From assembly GCF_016901135.1 (NCBI RefSeq), contig NZ_JAFEVL010000001.1, positions 62,001 to 126,000 on the forward strand: a DNA stretch of 64,000 bases, in the 5' to 3' direction. Below are positions 63,869 through 64,000 of the stretch, piece after piece. The notes below the pieces were generated by a model, which saw nothing but the letters and a program-made list of their open reading frames with translations, was not told where the DNA came from and ran no database searches. The position numbers and the translations under genes are program-made. Source of the DNA: Martinezella lusitana (lineage in GTDB: Bacteria > Pseudomonadota > Alphaproteobacteria > Rhizobiales > Rhizobiaceae). Within the stretch, counting starts at the first letter, position 1. Each line of letters opens with the position of its first letter.

Positions 63869-64000
63869 ATGCCGACAGTCCTGCGGACGGTTTACAAGGT
63901 GGTTTATGACGCGGTGTTTCATTTCGTCGAGGATGACGGCTTCGCCATGGCAAGCCATGTGGCGCTTTCGACGCTGCTGGCAGTTTTCCCCTTTCTGATC
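63869..64000 (+). CDS. YihY/BrkB-family membrane protein, N-terminal part only
   Basis: The frame starts with ATG 63869 behind GGAG and remains open to the window end (44 residues). The sequence FVEDDGFAMASHVALSTLLAVFPFL matches the start of YihY/BrkB inner-membrane proteins (older name RNase BN), here quoted only in part: DDGFAMASHVALS. About 250 residues are missing on the right. Confidence 0.8.
   Translation, partial: MPTVLRTVYKVVYDAVFHFVEDDGFAMASHVALSTLLAVFPFLI

Overview
The window is alphaproteobacterial DNA of the Rhizobium/Agrobacterium group. The evidence is the family-typical core genes (CobS/CobT aerobic cobaltochelatase, CpdR-type receiver, TIGR02302, DUF2125 and DUF3108 proteins, an aroK-aroB pair behind a xerD-type gene), the high GC content, and several rhizobial intergenic repeats such as the 58-bp element at 38373 and 62882.

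The window has two parts. Positions 1 to about 19.6 kb form an accessory island that ends at a tRNA-Arg(CCU) gene (19612-19688, minus strand) whose 3' end faces the island. This is the usual geometry for integration at a tRNA 3' end, but no integrase for the island lies in the window. Its contents look like defence and toxin genes: a AAA+ ATPase cut by the window edge with a TnsA-like protein, a metallophosphoesterase, three HEPN-like genes (3.4-5.6 kb), an unknown 392-residue protein flanked by repeated dyads, a secreted GH104-like muramidase, an OLD-type ATPase/TOPRIM nuclease coupled to an HExxH metallopeptidase (10.7-13.7 kb), and a DUF1173-like protein beside a large zinc-hook ATPase of the RloC/AAA_13 type (15.1-19.3 kb). 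The island also carries decay: an IS21 remnant with an internal istA-istB deletion, a truncated phosphoesterase, two frameshifted genes and IS-end-like repeats. Two very small genes were found by eye: a 17-codon cassette with its own Shine-Dalgarno and terminator (5994-6047), and a 45-codon gene behind a perfect Shine-Dalgarno (14328-14465).

From 19.8 kb to the right edge is ordinary core chromosome. The order is: M20 amidohydrolase, D-Ala-D-Ala carboxypeptidase, His-rich CobW GTPase, TusA and L,D-transpeptidase, accA, xerD, aroK-aroB-CNNM transporter, bolA, a J-domain protein, cobS-cobT, a phytase-like esterase lipoprotein, a queuosine-precursor transporter, rpmB, DUF3108, an EamA exporter, an esterase, gloB-cupin, a methyltransferase, hisC-tyrC, DUF2125, chaC, plsC, a YdcF protein, ftsE-ftsX, hpt, cpdR, TIGR02302, lysA-lptM, argH, tlpA, 3-hydroxybutyryl-CoA dehydrogenase, etfA-etfB, a PduO-type cobalamin adenosyltransferase with a HIG1 protein, an SDR and a YihY protein. 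Themes are cell envelope and division (dac, ldt, ftsEX, plsC, lptM), amino-acid synthesis (aro, hisC-tyrC, lysA, argH), cobalamin (cobST, pduO) and electron transfer for acyl-CoA oxidation (etfAB).

The most unusual items are the OLD plus HExxH pair, the run of three HEPN-like genes, the 17-codon cassette whose promoter dyad is repeated upstream of the neighbouring unknown gene, and a frameshifted ADP-ribosyltransferase-like ORF next to the IS21 remnant.
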